Assembly (NCBI GenBank): GCA_026573805.1
Contig: JAIUSX010000119.1
Location: forward strand, 4,216,001 to 4,280,000
Direction: 5' to 3'
From: Hesperophylax magnus
Lineage: Eukaryota; Arthropoda; Insecta; Trichoptera; Limnephilidae
Length of the DNA: 64,000 bases
Numbering within the stretch: position 1 is the first letter of the stretch; every line of letters starts with the position of its first letter. Positions 21,504 to 36,500 of the stretch are shown piece after piece. Below the pieces are notes generated by a model that was not told the origin of the DNA, searched no databases, and saw nothing but the letters and a program-made list of their open reading frames with translations. The translations under genes were made by a program, and so were the position numbers.

Positions 21504-24500
21504 CTGAAATGATACAAGATGGTTGATTCTTACAGCTAAAAAGTCTCCATCAACTGAAGAAATCTTCCCAAAATACCTTCCATCGATGTGCTTTGTGTAA
21601 CTCTAAGGACGGGTTGTTTCGGAGAATCTGAACAATTCATCAAATTTCAACGTTCATTTTCAAGTTCTGTGAAAGATTTTTTCAAGTTCTGTTTTTATTT
21701 CAGTTTTGTCAAGCAACTAGTCTACAATGATATAAAAACAGAACTTGAATAAGTCTTTCACAGAACCCGAAAATGAACGTTGAAATTTGACGAATTGTTC
21801 AAATTCTCCGAAATAACCCGTCCTAAGTCAACCAATTATTTATTCATATGAACTTAATGACTCAACCTTACCTCTGTCGAAGAAATTAATGAACTGGGCA
21901 TCATTTTCGACTCTAAATTAAACTTTATATCTCACATAAACGCAATTTACAGTAAGGGAATGAACATGCTTGGATTCATTCATCAAAACTCCAGAGCCAT
22001 CTTTAGTTCGAAGTCAAGTCGAATATAACTCCTCGATCTGGTCCCCCCATTATAAAATACATTCAGATTCAATAGAAAAAATTCCACACAAATTCCTAAG
22101 ACACATTAATTTTAAACACGGTTGAGTGTATAAACTATGAGGTGATTTTGCACAAAAACGGCGCTGTACAAGTCATCCAATTGTTATTATTTTATTATTA
22201 TAATTAAAAAAATAAATTTATTAAAAGTTTCAGATCGAAGAATTATATCCAACTTAATATTTACTCGTATGTTCAAAATTGTAAATGGTAGTGAAGACAG
22301 CCTTGATTTAATTAACCTCATCCTGAATTTCATGTACCCATTAGATTAGAGCTACCCGTTCTAAAACCCTGTTTAATTGTAACAATTCCAAGACCTATCA
22401 TTTCAAACACTCGCTTGTACCTAGATTACATGAAGTTAATAATAGATACGCAGATGTAGCGGATCTGTTTAACTGCACAGAAGCTAGGTATATTCTTCTA
22501 GTATTAATTGTAAACTTTCTGTCGTCATTTAATGATCAAATGCCACAGTTGATTGTTATTCTGTGAGATGAATTATGGTGAATGGTTTATTTACACCGTT
22601 GATATTCAATATATTAGTGATCAGCTAGACACGGCGACTACATCGAAAGAAGCCAGAGTCAAGTTAACCTGCCAGAAGCTGGGCGTACAGTACAGTGTGT
22701 AGGGCCCCTCAGATACTGCAGATAGTACAAAACTGCTGACCCTGTACAAATCGCAAGTGACTTGAATTTGACAGATCTCTCAAAACTTGAAAAAAAGAAC
22801 CCTCGACTCTCTAGAAACGGGCAGTCCGTTGATGGATTCCCCTACCTTAACAAACAGCGCAACTTATAGCACAGTCAGCAGGTGTGAATGCTGTCTTTGT
22901 TCTACCGGGTTTCTTCCATACTACGATATGGGTCTCTTTAAGACCCATTTTCACTCCTTCCTCTCTTCAAAAATACCCTTTCGGTGGATTGTGTGAAGTT
23001 AAACAAAAGTGTACTTTTTTTACTTACCATTCTTGTACCCAGCACACATCTTATCCGTAGTCAGGTATTTAGTAAATTTGTACTTGGCCATTTCAATTCG
23101 GCACTGTTGTTTATTAATGACTGGGATAGTCAGGGTTTTTAGTTCAGTCGATGGAACACCAGTTTCTGTTCTACCCCATCCTGTCACCTGAAAATAGAGA
23201 ATTAAAAAATAATGTCATTGAGATTCTTATTCGCTTCCAATATGTATATATATATGAAAATATATGGTTTCATAGTAAGGATTTCCAATGATTTAAAATT
23301 ATTTTGACACATTTGTTCACATCTATTCTTAGAAGAATTCTAGAATATTACCCTACAATAAGTCTTTAGTAATTACGTAATTCAAAAGTCCTAGTTAATT
23401 TAAGATATGGAATTCTTTTTAAATCATTAGATTTTGATTTTTTTACAACATTATTTGAAATTGTTGAAGTTAAGACAGAATAATTTATTTTAATTTTAAT
23501 TTTTATATAAAATTGTGAATTATCCATTGGATAGCCCTGATATATTAATCCTACAATAATTCCTACCATTAGTTCAACGTATGTATTATTGTAACAATCG
23601 TACTACGGATTCAGGCTACAATTTTGTTACAAATAGATTAAACACAATTGGTAACTCGTATGCCATGTTAGCTGATGTTTTTAATAAGCTTCTATCAAAA
23701 TATAAATCTGCATTGATGAAACATTTTACCAGTGCATATATTAACAAGGCCACTGAATAACATTTTATTTATATATTTATTTTCTTTCTATATTTTATAC
23801 TACCTGACGTGAAACCGGCGTTACTTAAAATCTTTCAATTAATATAATATGAATGTATTATTTAAACCTTCCGAAAAAAAATTCTAAATGATAGTGAAAA
23901 CCATATCAATATCCCTTGTGTCGTTTAGAAGAACTAAGCGCACAAACAGACAGATACGGTTAAAATTATAATAGAATCTAGCTGACGTGTACCCTCGCTC
24001 CTCGCGCCATCTTTTCTCTACTTTCAATTAATATAATATGGTATGTATTATATACCTAAGCCTTTCGGAATAAATTTTCTAAATGATTGTGAAAATTTTA
24101 TCAAAATCCGTTGCGTAGTTTAGAAGAACTAACAAACTTTGTTTTATAATATTTAGAGATTTTAAAAATTGTTTATTTACTTATTTGTTATTAAAACTCC
24201 AAACTAAGCAAATGCCTGTATTATGGTCGTAACATAAAAAAAAAGAAAACACAAAAACAATAATACAATGTTGTACATATATCGTAATACAAAAATAAAT
24301 ATATATATATACGATAATAGGGATACAGTCGGAATGATTTCACTGACGGGTCTTTCTTCAATCAGACAATAATTTCATTCAGGAAGCTTTTCCATTTCGT
24401 TCTGCCACTTTCTATCAGCCACACGGTAATTTTCTTTTGAAGAGGGCCTGTTTTAATCTTACTGCGTTGCTGCTTGAACCCATTATACCTACCCACCCAT

Positions 24501-27500
24501 TATTAACCCACTATACACTATCATCCTTTGTTCTGATTTTAATCTTGTTGTGTCACTGTGATCTACCAGACTATAAAGCTTAGAATTGTTCGTATAGTAC
24601 ATTATGAATGCATGTATATACATCTGTCTTACATCTGATAATTTTGTTTCCTTAAATAAGGGTGACGATGGATACATATAAGGTTTATTTTCCATCACTC
24701 TTATTACAGCTTGTTGTGCCTTGGCTAATGGATCTAGTATGGTCTTGGCTGCACCGCCCCAGTTTAGTATGCCATACCTGATAATTAATTAAATGGCAAA
24801 AAGCATAGTATACAATTTTAATGGTTTTCTTATCAACAATGTTGCATATATCCTTTAAGAAGAAAATTACATCGCGTATTCGTTTGGCCGTATTTTCAAT
24901 GTGCTCCCTCCATGAGATCAATAACTAACTTGTTTGTATATGGCGTTTGTGCCGTTTATTATAGATAGATAATACAGTAAAGTAATTGTGAGTACCTACA
25001 AAAGAAAACAAGCAATTCAATTTTGTTTTACCTTGCCTAATACGCCATCTGCGGTTTGAATGGTGTTGAGCTGGTCATCAATCAGGTCGAAGCACACGGC
25101 GCTAACGGAGTCCGAGAAAGAAAATGGCTTGTCCAGCACTACAAGAGCCAAGTCGCTCTGTTCGTTTTGTTCATCACCTCCGTAGTGTTCGTGGAACAAT
25201 ATTTCACTCACCTAAAAAAAACATTGCTCATTATTGTTTCTTTAGACCCGTGAAATCATACTATAGTTGTAGGATTTCTGAAGCGGAGAGTATTTATTGA
25301 ACAAAAGTTTGCCTTGGAATCATTGCTTTTAAAAGGAATAAATTTACCTGTCGAATATGTTATCGAAAATTTAAAAAATTACGGCTACTATCTAATTGTT
25401 TGGGGAGGACCAACAACAAACTCAGCCATCTGCCATGTGGAAATTACACAATAAACTATCATAAAGGCAATACTTAAAAAAATACATAGAATGACTTACA
25501 GTGACCAAATAATCAACACGTCCGCCAAATGTACACAAAAACTCTACTAAAGTACATTTTTTACCTAAATTTCAACAAACACAAACTAACAATAATATGC
25601 CAGTTAGACGAGCGCACATACAAAACATAAAAACTCCGACGATATGCACAAGCTTTTGACGGACACAAAGACATCATAAATAACAGGCAGTAAAAGCGTT
25701 TTATAATTTGACACTCATAAAAAAATGAGGTAAATTAACAAAAAAATTCACAAAGAAAATTAAGATATGGATAAAAGAACACAAAGGATGTATATAACAA
25801 AAAAATACCAACATAATACAGATATTATACACAACCGGATTAAAAATGTCGTATATATTGCTTTTTTTATATTATGGGCCTCAGCACGGGTAAGCAGTAA
25901 GTACCCAGTGAGGCTCACTTTAATAATATATATTTTTTAATATTTCTAAGATATCTTACTATACTAATCATACAAAAAATAACACCGCTCATTAGACGAA
26001 TTCATGGGAACAAATGAAATAGCTATATGAACCAAGCGCACTGTTTCAGTGACGCATCTTCACTTTAATAATTCATATGACGGTAAATTGTGGTATGAGG
26101 AACATATTAAAACAAGTCAAAGTGGTGCTATTCGACACTTCGTCTGCTGTATAATATAAGAGATCATATATCAATGAAACGAAAGATTATTACTGATAGT
26201 CTTGTACTCTCAATTTTGGACTATGGAGACACAGTGTATGGTCCCTCTATACTGAAAAAATCCTAAAAACAAGTACAACGAGTCCAAAATGCATGTGTCC
26301 GACATTGTTATAATGTCCCGAGACGGGATCATATCTCGCCTTACCTCTATCGGCATCAGATCCTTAATATGTCGAACAGAAGGAAATAACACCAAATGTT
26401 CAATTTGATGAATTCAAAGATATTTGTTTGACAGATTGCAGTGGTCCCGTGACTCTCATACACGTAGTACGTGTCAAAGAAACCACTTATTCGTTCTCCC
26501 CAACCATAAAACGACTGTGTTTTAGGGTAGTAATAGCTATTCTTCATTCATCTTCAAAGCTTTGGAACGAAGTACCACTGTCAATTCGAATATCGACATC
26601 ATCGCATTGCTTCAAAAAGCTTTTCTGCGAATGGTTGCTATCGTTACAATGAAGGGGATACTTAGTCACATGTGGTTGCGATTTTGTAAATTGTTTATTT
26701 GACTTTATTATTAATATGCACTGATTTGTATACCTACTATTTCTATTTTTATTTTTATTAGTTTGTGTTGTTTTGAGTTTTTATTGTTAATATTATTTCA
26801 TTGTTCATTATTATACCTAAATATTTATATATTAATATATTGGAGGCACTGCTGAAAACCAGCTGCATTCCCGGGGAGATCCGAAATGCATAGCTTAGCA
26901 GTGACTTTTTTGTCAATAGAATTTATGTAAAAAAATATGTAAAATTTATCTATTGGCAAATAATGTTTTATTATTATTATATGGGCATCTGCGAAACATT
27001 TAAACAAAATGTATACACATTTCGAATATATAATTAATAACACATTATTTTAACCCATTGATACGACAGGTAGTACCAATTTTGAAAATTAAAAGCTTAA
27101 AATAATGTTACGCATTACGCTGGAAATATTACTTATGCATCAACAACCGAAATTAGTGTGCTTAATTCTTCCACTGAGTGGTTAAAGTTAAAGTGTGAGA
27201 CTTCAGGTGGTTAATGGCCCTCCAGACAAAGACTACGAATTACGTGTTACGAATTCTGAGATTCAATCCATTCTATTAATGGCAAAAAATGGATTACATA
27301 AATGCATTTTCCAACGATTTCTATGTTGTATTTGTAATTTATTTTCCTTAACATCCTTAAAATAAATATCTTTCGGCTACCACAACCAACATGGTGATAA
27401 GAAATGACTTAAAATCAATTACTGAGTCAACTGTAGAAGTCGAACTGAACCAATCGAAACCACGGCGCAAACCCTGCACACGGCGGCACACCCTGAAAGC

Positions 27501-30500
27501 TTTGAATAATGTGTTTATAATTTAATTCCGTAATTGGACGTCATCACACTATGCAGTATAGTGTACAATATTGACGAGGGTTATCACAGTTACATCAATA
27601 TTCGGAAGTTCGGTCTTAAAGATATGTATGGTAAGTCTTATTGATTCCTACCATCCATTTGATATAATGTATCGAAACAAAACTTAAAGAGTTTAAATGA
27701 TTCCTCCGAAAGGTTCAGCCACTACAGTCGACCCCGCATTTTATTTTGTAATCGTTTCTCATTACAACTGTTCGGGCATCGCTGATTTATTAATACTTTA
27801 ATGTATACCTACATCCCTCACCACATCCTCTCCGATTACTCGGAGAAGAGATTGTGCCGATAATTTGTATAATTTCAACAGCTCATCGAGCAAGTTAAAA
27901 GATTCAACCTATCTATTCAATCCTATTTAAAAATGCTGGTGGCACCCTCCCAGCTGTATCCTTATTTGCTTTCCTTTCCTAAATATCCTTCTTCCATCGC
28001 TTGGTCACCGAAGTCAAATTAACTTCGCGATCTAGATTAAAGTTTCCAAGAGCTGTCGTTAACAAAATCTATATCATATAATAATTCACCGTTTCCTTCA
28101 CAAACCTCAGATCTTTGGATAAATTTACTTCCTCTCTCTCTCTCGTCATCCCAGCCTCTGTAAAACTTTCCCGCTGCTACTTTGTAATTAATGGGAGGAA
28201 TGGCCTCGTTGTTGATGGGGTCCCAGAAGCAATGGCCGGCTGCAAATCACAAGAAAGTTATAGTTAGGATGGGCTTTTTCACCGAATTTGAACAATTCAT
28301 CAAATTTAAACGTTCATTTTCGGGTTCTGTGAAAACCCTATTCAACTTCTGTTATTATATCATTATAGGCTAGTTGCTTGACAAAACAGAAATAATAATA
28401 AAACTAGAAAAAATCTTTAACAGAACTTGAAAATTAACTCTGAAATTAAAGAATTGTTCAAATTCTCTGAAACAACTTTTCAAATCTTTTCAAATTCTTA
28501 TTATCAATGAGGTGGCAGAATTCTTCTGATCCGTAATCGAATTTAACAATTAGTTTAACAACTAAAGCCTCTGATATTTTGCAATGTCTCTTAGAAGAAC
28601 TTTCAGAATACAGATTCAGCGAGAAATATTTTCGCAAAAAATACCGTCCTTGAGAGCAGATAAAAGACTCTTTCAGATTTTAGTTTTACAAAACGACTTT
28701 TTTTTCAATGTGAAACCTTATAAGAGTCCCAAAATATGCAATTAAAAATATAAATTTTTTGAACGCAAACAACTTTTTAAAGTCGTTTACGTATGGTTTT
28801 ATCGAATCAACTGTAATTACCTCTTTACAAGAAACTATAAATAATAATATAAAAAATATTTAACTTAAAATTTGCAAGCATTAACAAATATTTTTCAAAT
28901 GATAAACGTTTTTTTCCCAAATGTTTCTGGTTTTTACCCTTCAAAGGTGGCCTAGAACAAGCCATCATATCAAATTATGGAGAAAGGGAAGGTGAATTTA
29001 TAGAATTTTTATTGTTTATTTCAAAACTATATGGGAGGTTATAATGGTTGAATTCAGACTGGAGATGAGATTTTGAAAGGAGGGGAGGCAATTTTAGATA
29101 AGGCTTTATAGAAGAGAGGTGGTTTGTTTAGAAAGGGACAACCAAAAAATATGTGATCTAAAGTTTCCACTTCTAGATCACAGCAATCTGAAGAGTAAAA
29201 CACGTGAATTTTTCAAAGGTGAGAAGTAACGGAACAATGTCCAATCCTTATTTGAATAAATGAGGAAATTTATATTTTGTTGAAATAGTGGTACGGCTAC
29301 ATGCTCCTTGTTTTGCCAAGGAATCAGAAAAATTGTTACCCATGATGACAACATATCCAGGAATCCGAATCAGAATTACGATTTTTCTAGAGCTTTGAAT
29401 GGAAGCTATCAGCAATCCCATAAGGTATACATCAGGATTAAGAATAGTGCTGGATTTAATTTTTTGGAGGGAACTGAGAGAATCAGAGAGTACAAGGGAA
29501 TGTTCAAAATTATTTTTGATTATATATTTGAGAGATTCAAATGCACCCGGCTCAAAATATTGAAAATTGGTTTGAAATCGAATGATATATTCTGTCATTA
29601 GATTTATTGTGGTAAACATTAATACCTCTAAAATAGTTGGGAGAGTTTGGAGAATTGGAGCCATCGTTGTTTCATAGAATTATTTCAATTTTTTTGGGGA
29701 GCGTTTACTGTTATTTTTAATTCAAACTAAAAGCGTGGTATTCATTCTTCCAAAAACTATTTAAATGATTGAAGTTCTCACCGTAATAAAAATTGAGATA
29801 ACATAATTTTTATGATGCCGGCTGTAATGGACCTGTTTGGGGTAAAGGAACGTAAAGAATTTTTTTCATAAATTAAAATACGTTCAGAGAATAGGGAGAA
29901 ACGAACAGACTACGGACATCTTTGGGACATACTAGAAGCTTTATTGTAGAAACCTACGTCGGTAATAGGTGTTAACCACGTAATAATTGAAAAGGGGCGT
30001 CATGGGACTCAACGAATCAGATCATTCCCAAAATCAATTAAATAATTTTTCGCCAATCACGGAGATTAAGGGCGGTCTAAGACACGATACACTCGAGATT
30101 GATTTACTGTTGGGTTAACCTTGGGATCCGGTCCCACGACACGTGCAAAGGCACTTTAGAATTGACGATAAATTTACATTCTAAGGCAGAAACGAAGCGA
30201 TACCCAACCATCGATAACGAAAAAAGGGGGAGACGGTTTGGTGAAAGAAGAGGGTGTTTTAGGATGTTTTGGTCCGGAAGACATATTACGAGTTGATCCT
30301 TGTAGAGAGAATTGTTTTCGTTCGCTGGAATTCTGAGTGCTTTTTCAAGTGGCCACAGTGAACACAAATTTTAACTTAAGATAGGTCGTTTGGCCGAAAT
30401 TGCCTAATTAAATTAACACGGGGGAGATGCAAGTTGGGTAATTAAGAAAATACATAAAAGTTAATGGGTCACGAAGTCTTTGATTAATTTTTTTATTAGA

Positions 30501-33500
30501 TGAAGCGAGAAAGAGTATATGGGTTGGGCTAAAACTAGACGCAAAAAAACTGTAAAAACAGGGATGTACTGGGCGTAGATCACCGAAAAGAAAGGACCAG
30601 GAATCGAAAAGAAACCCGAAAGGTAGTTTAGCTCATGATGGAAGAGGTTTCAACGACTCGGGTAAGTGGACAGCGATGGGTTACGAAAGGTTACCAGAAG
30701 AGATGCGGCGGATATCACGAAAGGAGTCAAAACAGGTAGGCGAAATTACAAAAACGTGTCGGATCAAATTTTGGAACGAATGCCTACGTATGTCATCACC
30801 GAGGGGAAGGTATATGTGTCCTGGGATCACCCACGGATCGTGTAGACACCAATCAAATGTAACAAGGCAGCACACAAGGAAGGATACTGTATTGCGCAAG
30901 CGCTGGACATAATAGGTGAAAAGCTTCCGTTAGTTGGGATAATTTATCGATTATATTATCGATATCAATAGCGAATTTCTCGGAAAGATTTCAAAAACAA
31001 CGATATAGAAATGAGTTACACCTAGTCTAAAGGCCGGAAATCAACCAATATTACGGACACAACACGTGTACGAGGAAAAATAATCAAATAATTTTGCGCA
31101 ATAGTCTACATCGCCGAGAATCATTTACGTGAGGGCGCCCGAAGGTCAGGCCACCGAGTACACGTCTGTACCCGCCTCGACAGGTTGGTAGGTGTCTACC
31201 TCAAATCGGAAGGCGGGAACCAAAAACCCTGAAACGGGATTATGCAATTCTAAACTTAACGGGAAGTGAAACCTCGAATTCATAAAGGCGAAAGTCGCAC
31301 AAATTTTAAGGCGATTTATTCGAAAAGACATTATTAAATAGGGTTGTTTGGAGGAAATCGGGGCTTTTTCGTTTTTAACTTGGTTGGAGTCGGTTCGAGA
31401 ACCTTACGTCGCGACAGTTTTGTGTGCCATTTTTAAACTAAACTGATAGAGTTTTAAATATAGTGAAGTTGTGGTTTTAATATTAATTGAAATAATTGAA
31501 GTGTTTTGAAATTTAATTAGATTCAACCAAAAAAAGGGGTAAACTCATAATTAGACAATACTAAATTCACGGGTTGGAGTCTCTTGGTTTAGATTAATAT
31601 AAAACGATGAAACTCAACTGCAGTAATGTTTAATAATAACGCGTGTGCCATTAGAGGAGAAAAAAATGGAGAACCATAATAATTATCAAATGGCCAGACG
31701 AAAACGGCTAAGTCAAAGTTCCAAATTTATTGCGAAATTGAAGAGACAGTGTTTTTCCTTGCGAGCACGGGAAGGATTTTAACGGTTTACACGATATAAG
31801 AATTTAGTGGAAAAAATCGAAGTGAACGTGGCAAATAATATATGAAAGGTTCTAGGGAGGGGGAGGGGGTCGGTGGCCCTCCATAGTAGATCGGCGCTAG
31901 ACAAATTATCGATAGTTCGCAATAAAACACGGCTGAAGTTACTCCCTTTTACACGCTCATACTCAAAGGGGTAATGAAAGACTAGCTAATAGCCTTCGAG
32001 AGTTGCTTACGGGAAATAAAAACAGGGTAGATCTCGGCAAATACTTACTTAGATACTCTGGGATAGTCGATAGGGAGAGACATCTAGACTAGGTACAGTG
32101 GAGGCCAACAAATACCTATGCATGTCAACTATCAATTTACAGTTAGAAAAGGAAGAGACCTTCTATTGAAAGAAATGATCCGTTTAAACATTCCGAAATC
32201 AAGTATTCGGTAATTTATGTGCTACCTACGGGGCGGCGTATGGAAGTAGGAATTTTAGAGAGAAAAATTAGATTCAATATGGTTATAGTTTCTACTGGCG
32301 AGTAGACGGGTGACATAGAAAATCGGTTTCGAATTTAATGCGAACCCTTAATGGTTTAGGGGCTTTTACTCATTCCTACCTCATGAGTTCCTGGACGTGG
32401 ATTGATGTACATGTCGTCGATATCCCGACTGGACTGGTAATATTACGATTTTGGGTAAGTGATCTTGCATGAATATATATTTCCAGAACGTTAAAATTGC
32501 GACGAAGATGGGGCTGCAACCAGCAGCTCGGACAGGGCTGCGATACTGATAAGATAGTATAACATTTAGAACTGTTTGCTTGCTTCTAACAGCTGTGTTT
32601 AGCACGAGGCCAATGACCTACTTATTTGTAAGCAGTTAGTGTCGACGCACGATCCGAACAAGGAAGAAAAGGGGCCCCCATAAATCACTTGGCGACCGCG
32701 TCTGACGACAAAAGTCGTACATTCTACCGAGTTGGCAGCCGCGCAGAGGCACCTCAAATCAACATGGAAGCGACTAGTTGCAACCAACTCATGCTCAAAG
32801 CAAATAAAAAAAATCAAATTAATAATATTTGTATAACCTTATATGTTCATTAACAAATTACCAAGTACCTTTGGCTTCGGCTTAGAACTCACCGTTGGAG
32901 TATGTTGTCCGTAAGCTGTCTTGGGAAAGCACACAACTTCCTCAGCTCAGAAGATTTTCTACTTTCCTCATCACGCGATTTCGGGGCGTCAACGTTGTAT
33001 GGAGAACCACGAAGAGTCCGGAAGGTCATCCCTTTTCGCGGAGCCGGGTCGGGTGAGAGGACACGAGAGGCAGTATGAAATTTAATGTCAAGTTGGAATG
33101 TTTGGGCCTTGGTTCGCTGCGAAGGCGTTTAATTGAACGGGCTCCAAGTCTTTCAAAATCGCGTGGAGGGGACGTCGGCGTGATGAACGAGGGTTCAAAA
33201 TCGGAGGACGAACACATACTAAAGCGGGGTTTACCCGGAGGTTGATGCAACTCGACTGGAAATCCCTCGAGATCCTTTGCAGCAGCTTTCGTGAGGTGGA
33301 TAGTAGGCCTGGCGGCTAGTGGACGTTGAAAGCCCCACCAGAACAAACCTACTTGAAACATGCACGCGTTTAGCATCATGACAAGGGACGCAATGAAAAT
33401 TCCCCTTTTACAGTCAGTAACGTAGTCCGTTGGAGGAAGCGGGGCGGGGTGATTTGGGATATTCCAACAGGTGTATTACCTCTCCCTCTGACGTGAGCGG

Positions 33501-36500
33501 TCCGGAGGTGTCAGGGCGACTATAGGAAGAAGTTAGACCAGACCTCGGGGAAAGCCAGACACGTATTGGTTCTTGGGGTTTTGCATTTGGAAGAATAGCG
33601 ACCATTTCATTAGGGGCAGTGAGGTGCCGACCCAGTTTGCAAAAAAACCTTTTATCGTCATTCAATCCGTTCCCATCTCCTTATTCTTTCGTTTCCACTC
33701 CCATCCGCAACATCCAAAGTTTACTAACCACAGCTAAATTCATCTATCTAGTTTCAGTACACCATTACAGAGGTCGACGAGGGAGTCCCAGTACTTATGC
33801 GGAAACAACACCCTATTCAACGAAGGTTTTAATAGCGCGTACACACAAAAGGGGGGGGGGGTACGGTTCTATGTCACAATCTAGAATTTATAAACACGGG
33901 GACATTAGATAAGGGCGGGGACACAAGGCAATTGTAGAGATATGATAGAAACTGGTAGGTCGATTAGTAATAGAGTCCAGTATTCGAAAGTTAGGTGAGA
34001 CACGTACTCGTTCCTCGTAGAACTCGCTGAGGGTCGATGGACGTTTTCCCCACACTTTGGCTAAAAAGAACCGGGAGTTACCATGGAAAGGAGACATTAA
34101 ATACCTACCACCCCATAACGGTGGGCTTCGAATTAACAAATCACACAACGTGAAGTTAAGGGATTTATTGTAGATCAACCCCAAAGCGAAAGCCTTATTT
34201 TACTGTGTGCAATATCACAGGGGCGGGGGGGGGGGGATATTCAGAGTTAGCTAGGCTCAGCACGGTATCATTTTGCAAAAGCGAAACTGAACGCTGGAGA
34301 GAAAGAGGTATAAAAACCTCATTCAAGCGAGTTAGTACAATTAGGAGGTCGAGTCAACACACGGCCGAGTCGGGCTTGAAGATATATTTCCCAAAAAGAC
34401 TACGGTTGTTTGCTGTCTGTGAAGATTATCTCCCGAAATTGTCCAGGGGGCAAATAGTAATTGAGTTAATTTAAAATTCGAAAATTAACTCTTACTTTTC
34501 TCCGAGTGATAATTAAACCGAGATTTTGTTGATTTATATAAACATCAATGAGATGTTGTGGAAGTTTGTTCCATACTCCACAACTCTGTTTGCAAGGAAG
34601 TGTTTTCTCGTGTCCAAGGAGATTTACATAATTTGTATTGATGGTGAAGATATTGTGGATGCCAGTGCAACTATATCCAGATACAATTGTGAGAGTCTCA
34701 ATTAAGTCACCACTTTCTCTTCTTTCTTTTAAAGTTGGTAATCTTAGTTTCTTGAGTCTATCTTCATATTGCCGGTCTTTTAAAGCCCTTGGTATTTTTG
34801 TGCATAGTTTCTGCACTCTCTCTATTTATCCGTGAACCTCATGTATTATTTTGTCAAACATTTTAAAATTTTCAAGATTTCAAAATATTGAATAGTTTTG
34901 TGTTAAAGTCCAATACATACCGCTGACGACAATGTTTGAGCGGATGATACTTCCACTGCAGATCTGAGTGATGACTTCTCCATCCTTTTGGAATATCCCC
35001 ACGTGCCAGGGGAACGTGTCCATGGCCGTCTGTCCGTGGACTACGTAAGTAACACCCTGCCCCTTCTCGAAACCACAATCTGCAAATATAGAAACGATTA
35101 ATTCAGCATTCATATTCACATATCACATTCCGATGCAGCACTAGGAAAATTTCGAAAACAAATAAAAAATATGTATTTAATCATTGAAGATGTAGCGGTA
35201 AGCTACATGTTCGGGAACATTCGTACGTGTAACCCGCATCGCCTTAGAACCTACTAGCGAAACATCAAAAGGTGCGGCGCAACTACCTACTTGCGTTGCA
35301 CGGATTATTTTAAAATGAATTTGCGCCTATATAAACGACAACGTCAAGGTACTTAGAGGGTCAGTCAATAGTCAATAATTAGCAGTCACAAGTGAGACCC
35401 CGCTGCGAGGGCCTGCCGCCAACTCATTGGCCGGCTGCTTTGGCCGCCCCCCCCCGCGTAGCGCCCTGCTATTACCTCACCGCGCCGCCATGACCCGCGG
35501 ACTAACTACGCCCGGCGTTGCACAAACCTTAAAGGAGAGGCTACGGATAATCATCAACTCCGCGGGATTAAATTAGCGCTCTGGCCTTGGATGTCATCCC
35601 TGGCCTACGCTCCCCACGCGCCTAAGCCCTGCGACATCTTCGCCGGCCTGCATCTTCCGCGCATCTGCCGACCAGATCAATCATACCTTTGGCTCGTTTG
35701 TTTCATTCTGAAATTATAAAATTTATAATTTAGGTTTTCAAAAGTAATAAAGGTAGAAAAAGTATTCGTTTGTCGAGTGGAAATTAAAAAAAATATATAT
35801 CCAGTTACTGTATATTACATTTCCTATCTCTTTTATCGTTTTTATATAATGGGATTGACGATTGATGATCGAGGTCTAGTTCAAACGGCGGGTATATAAA
35901 ATACTTACAAAAAACGTGAATTTTATCTTTAGGTTCGAATAGGTGATCCTTCCTCTTCCCCATATACTTACCCTCCGCACTACCTTCAGCCTCTCCATTG
36001 TATGTATTGATATACTGCCCATCATATCTCAATTGGGGAAGCTATAATCTCACTGGCACCAGACCGTTGGGACTTGGTCTAGTGCGGTATTCACATAAAA
36101 AACCTCCCGTGATTCATTTGTTTGAAGAAGAAAAATCTAATTCTACCGACGTACTTTTGAAGATGATATTATAACAAAAATGGGTTACCAAAAATCCCAG
36201 ATAAGTAAAAAAACATTTATGCATCCGGTGGTACTTAGAATAATTAAAATGGCTTATTTCGTTCAAATGGGAAGGAAAACCATCAGTTTGATGCAATCGA
36301 CATCCTTTCTAAACAATTCTTGTGGAGAAGCAAAACTTTGTGATATTGAAAAAGTAGTCAGAAGTTTAAAAAATAGTCAATCACCGGGGATAGATAAAAT
36401 TAGAATGTCTGACATTAAAAAACACTTTAATATCTTAGGACCTATTTTAACTCTATTAATTAATATGATTTTATCGGAGGCAATTATACCTGAAGATCTT

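Noticed and set aside
33026..33379. 117-codon minus frame in the GC-richer segment
   Set aside because: No motif, no start context, and equally long frames overlap on the other strand.
35940..36032. Minus-strand frame with a donor-like gtaagt
   Set aside because: No acceptor, no recognised domain and no phase match to the protease gene.
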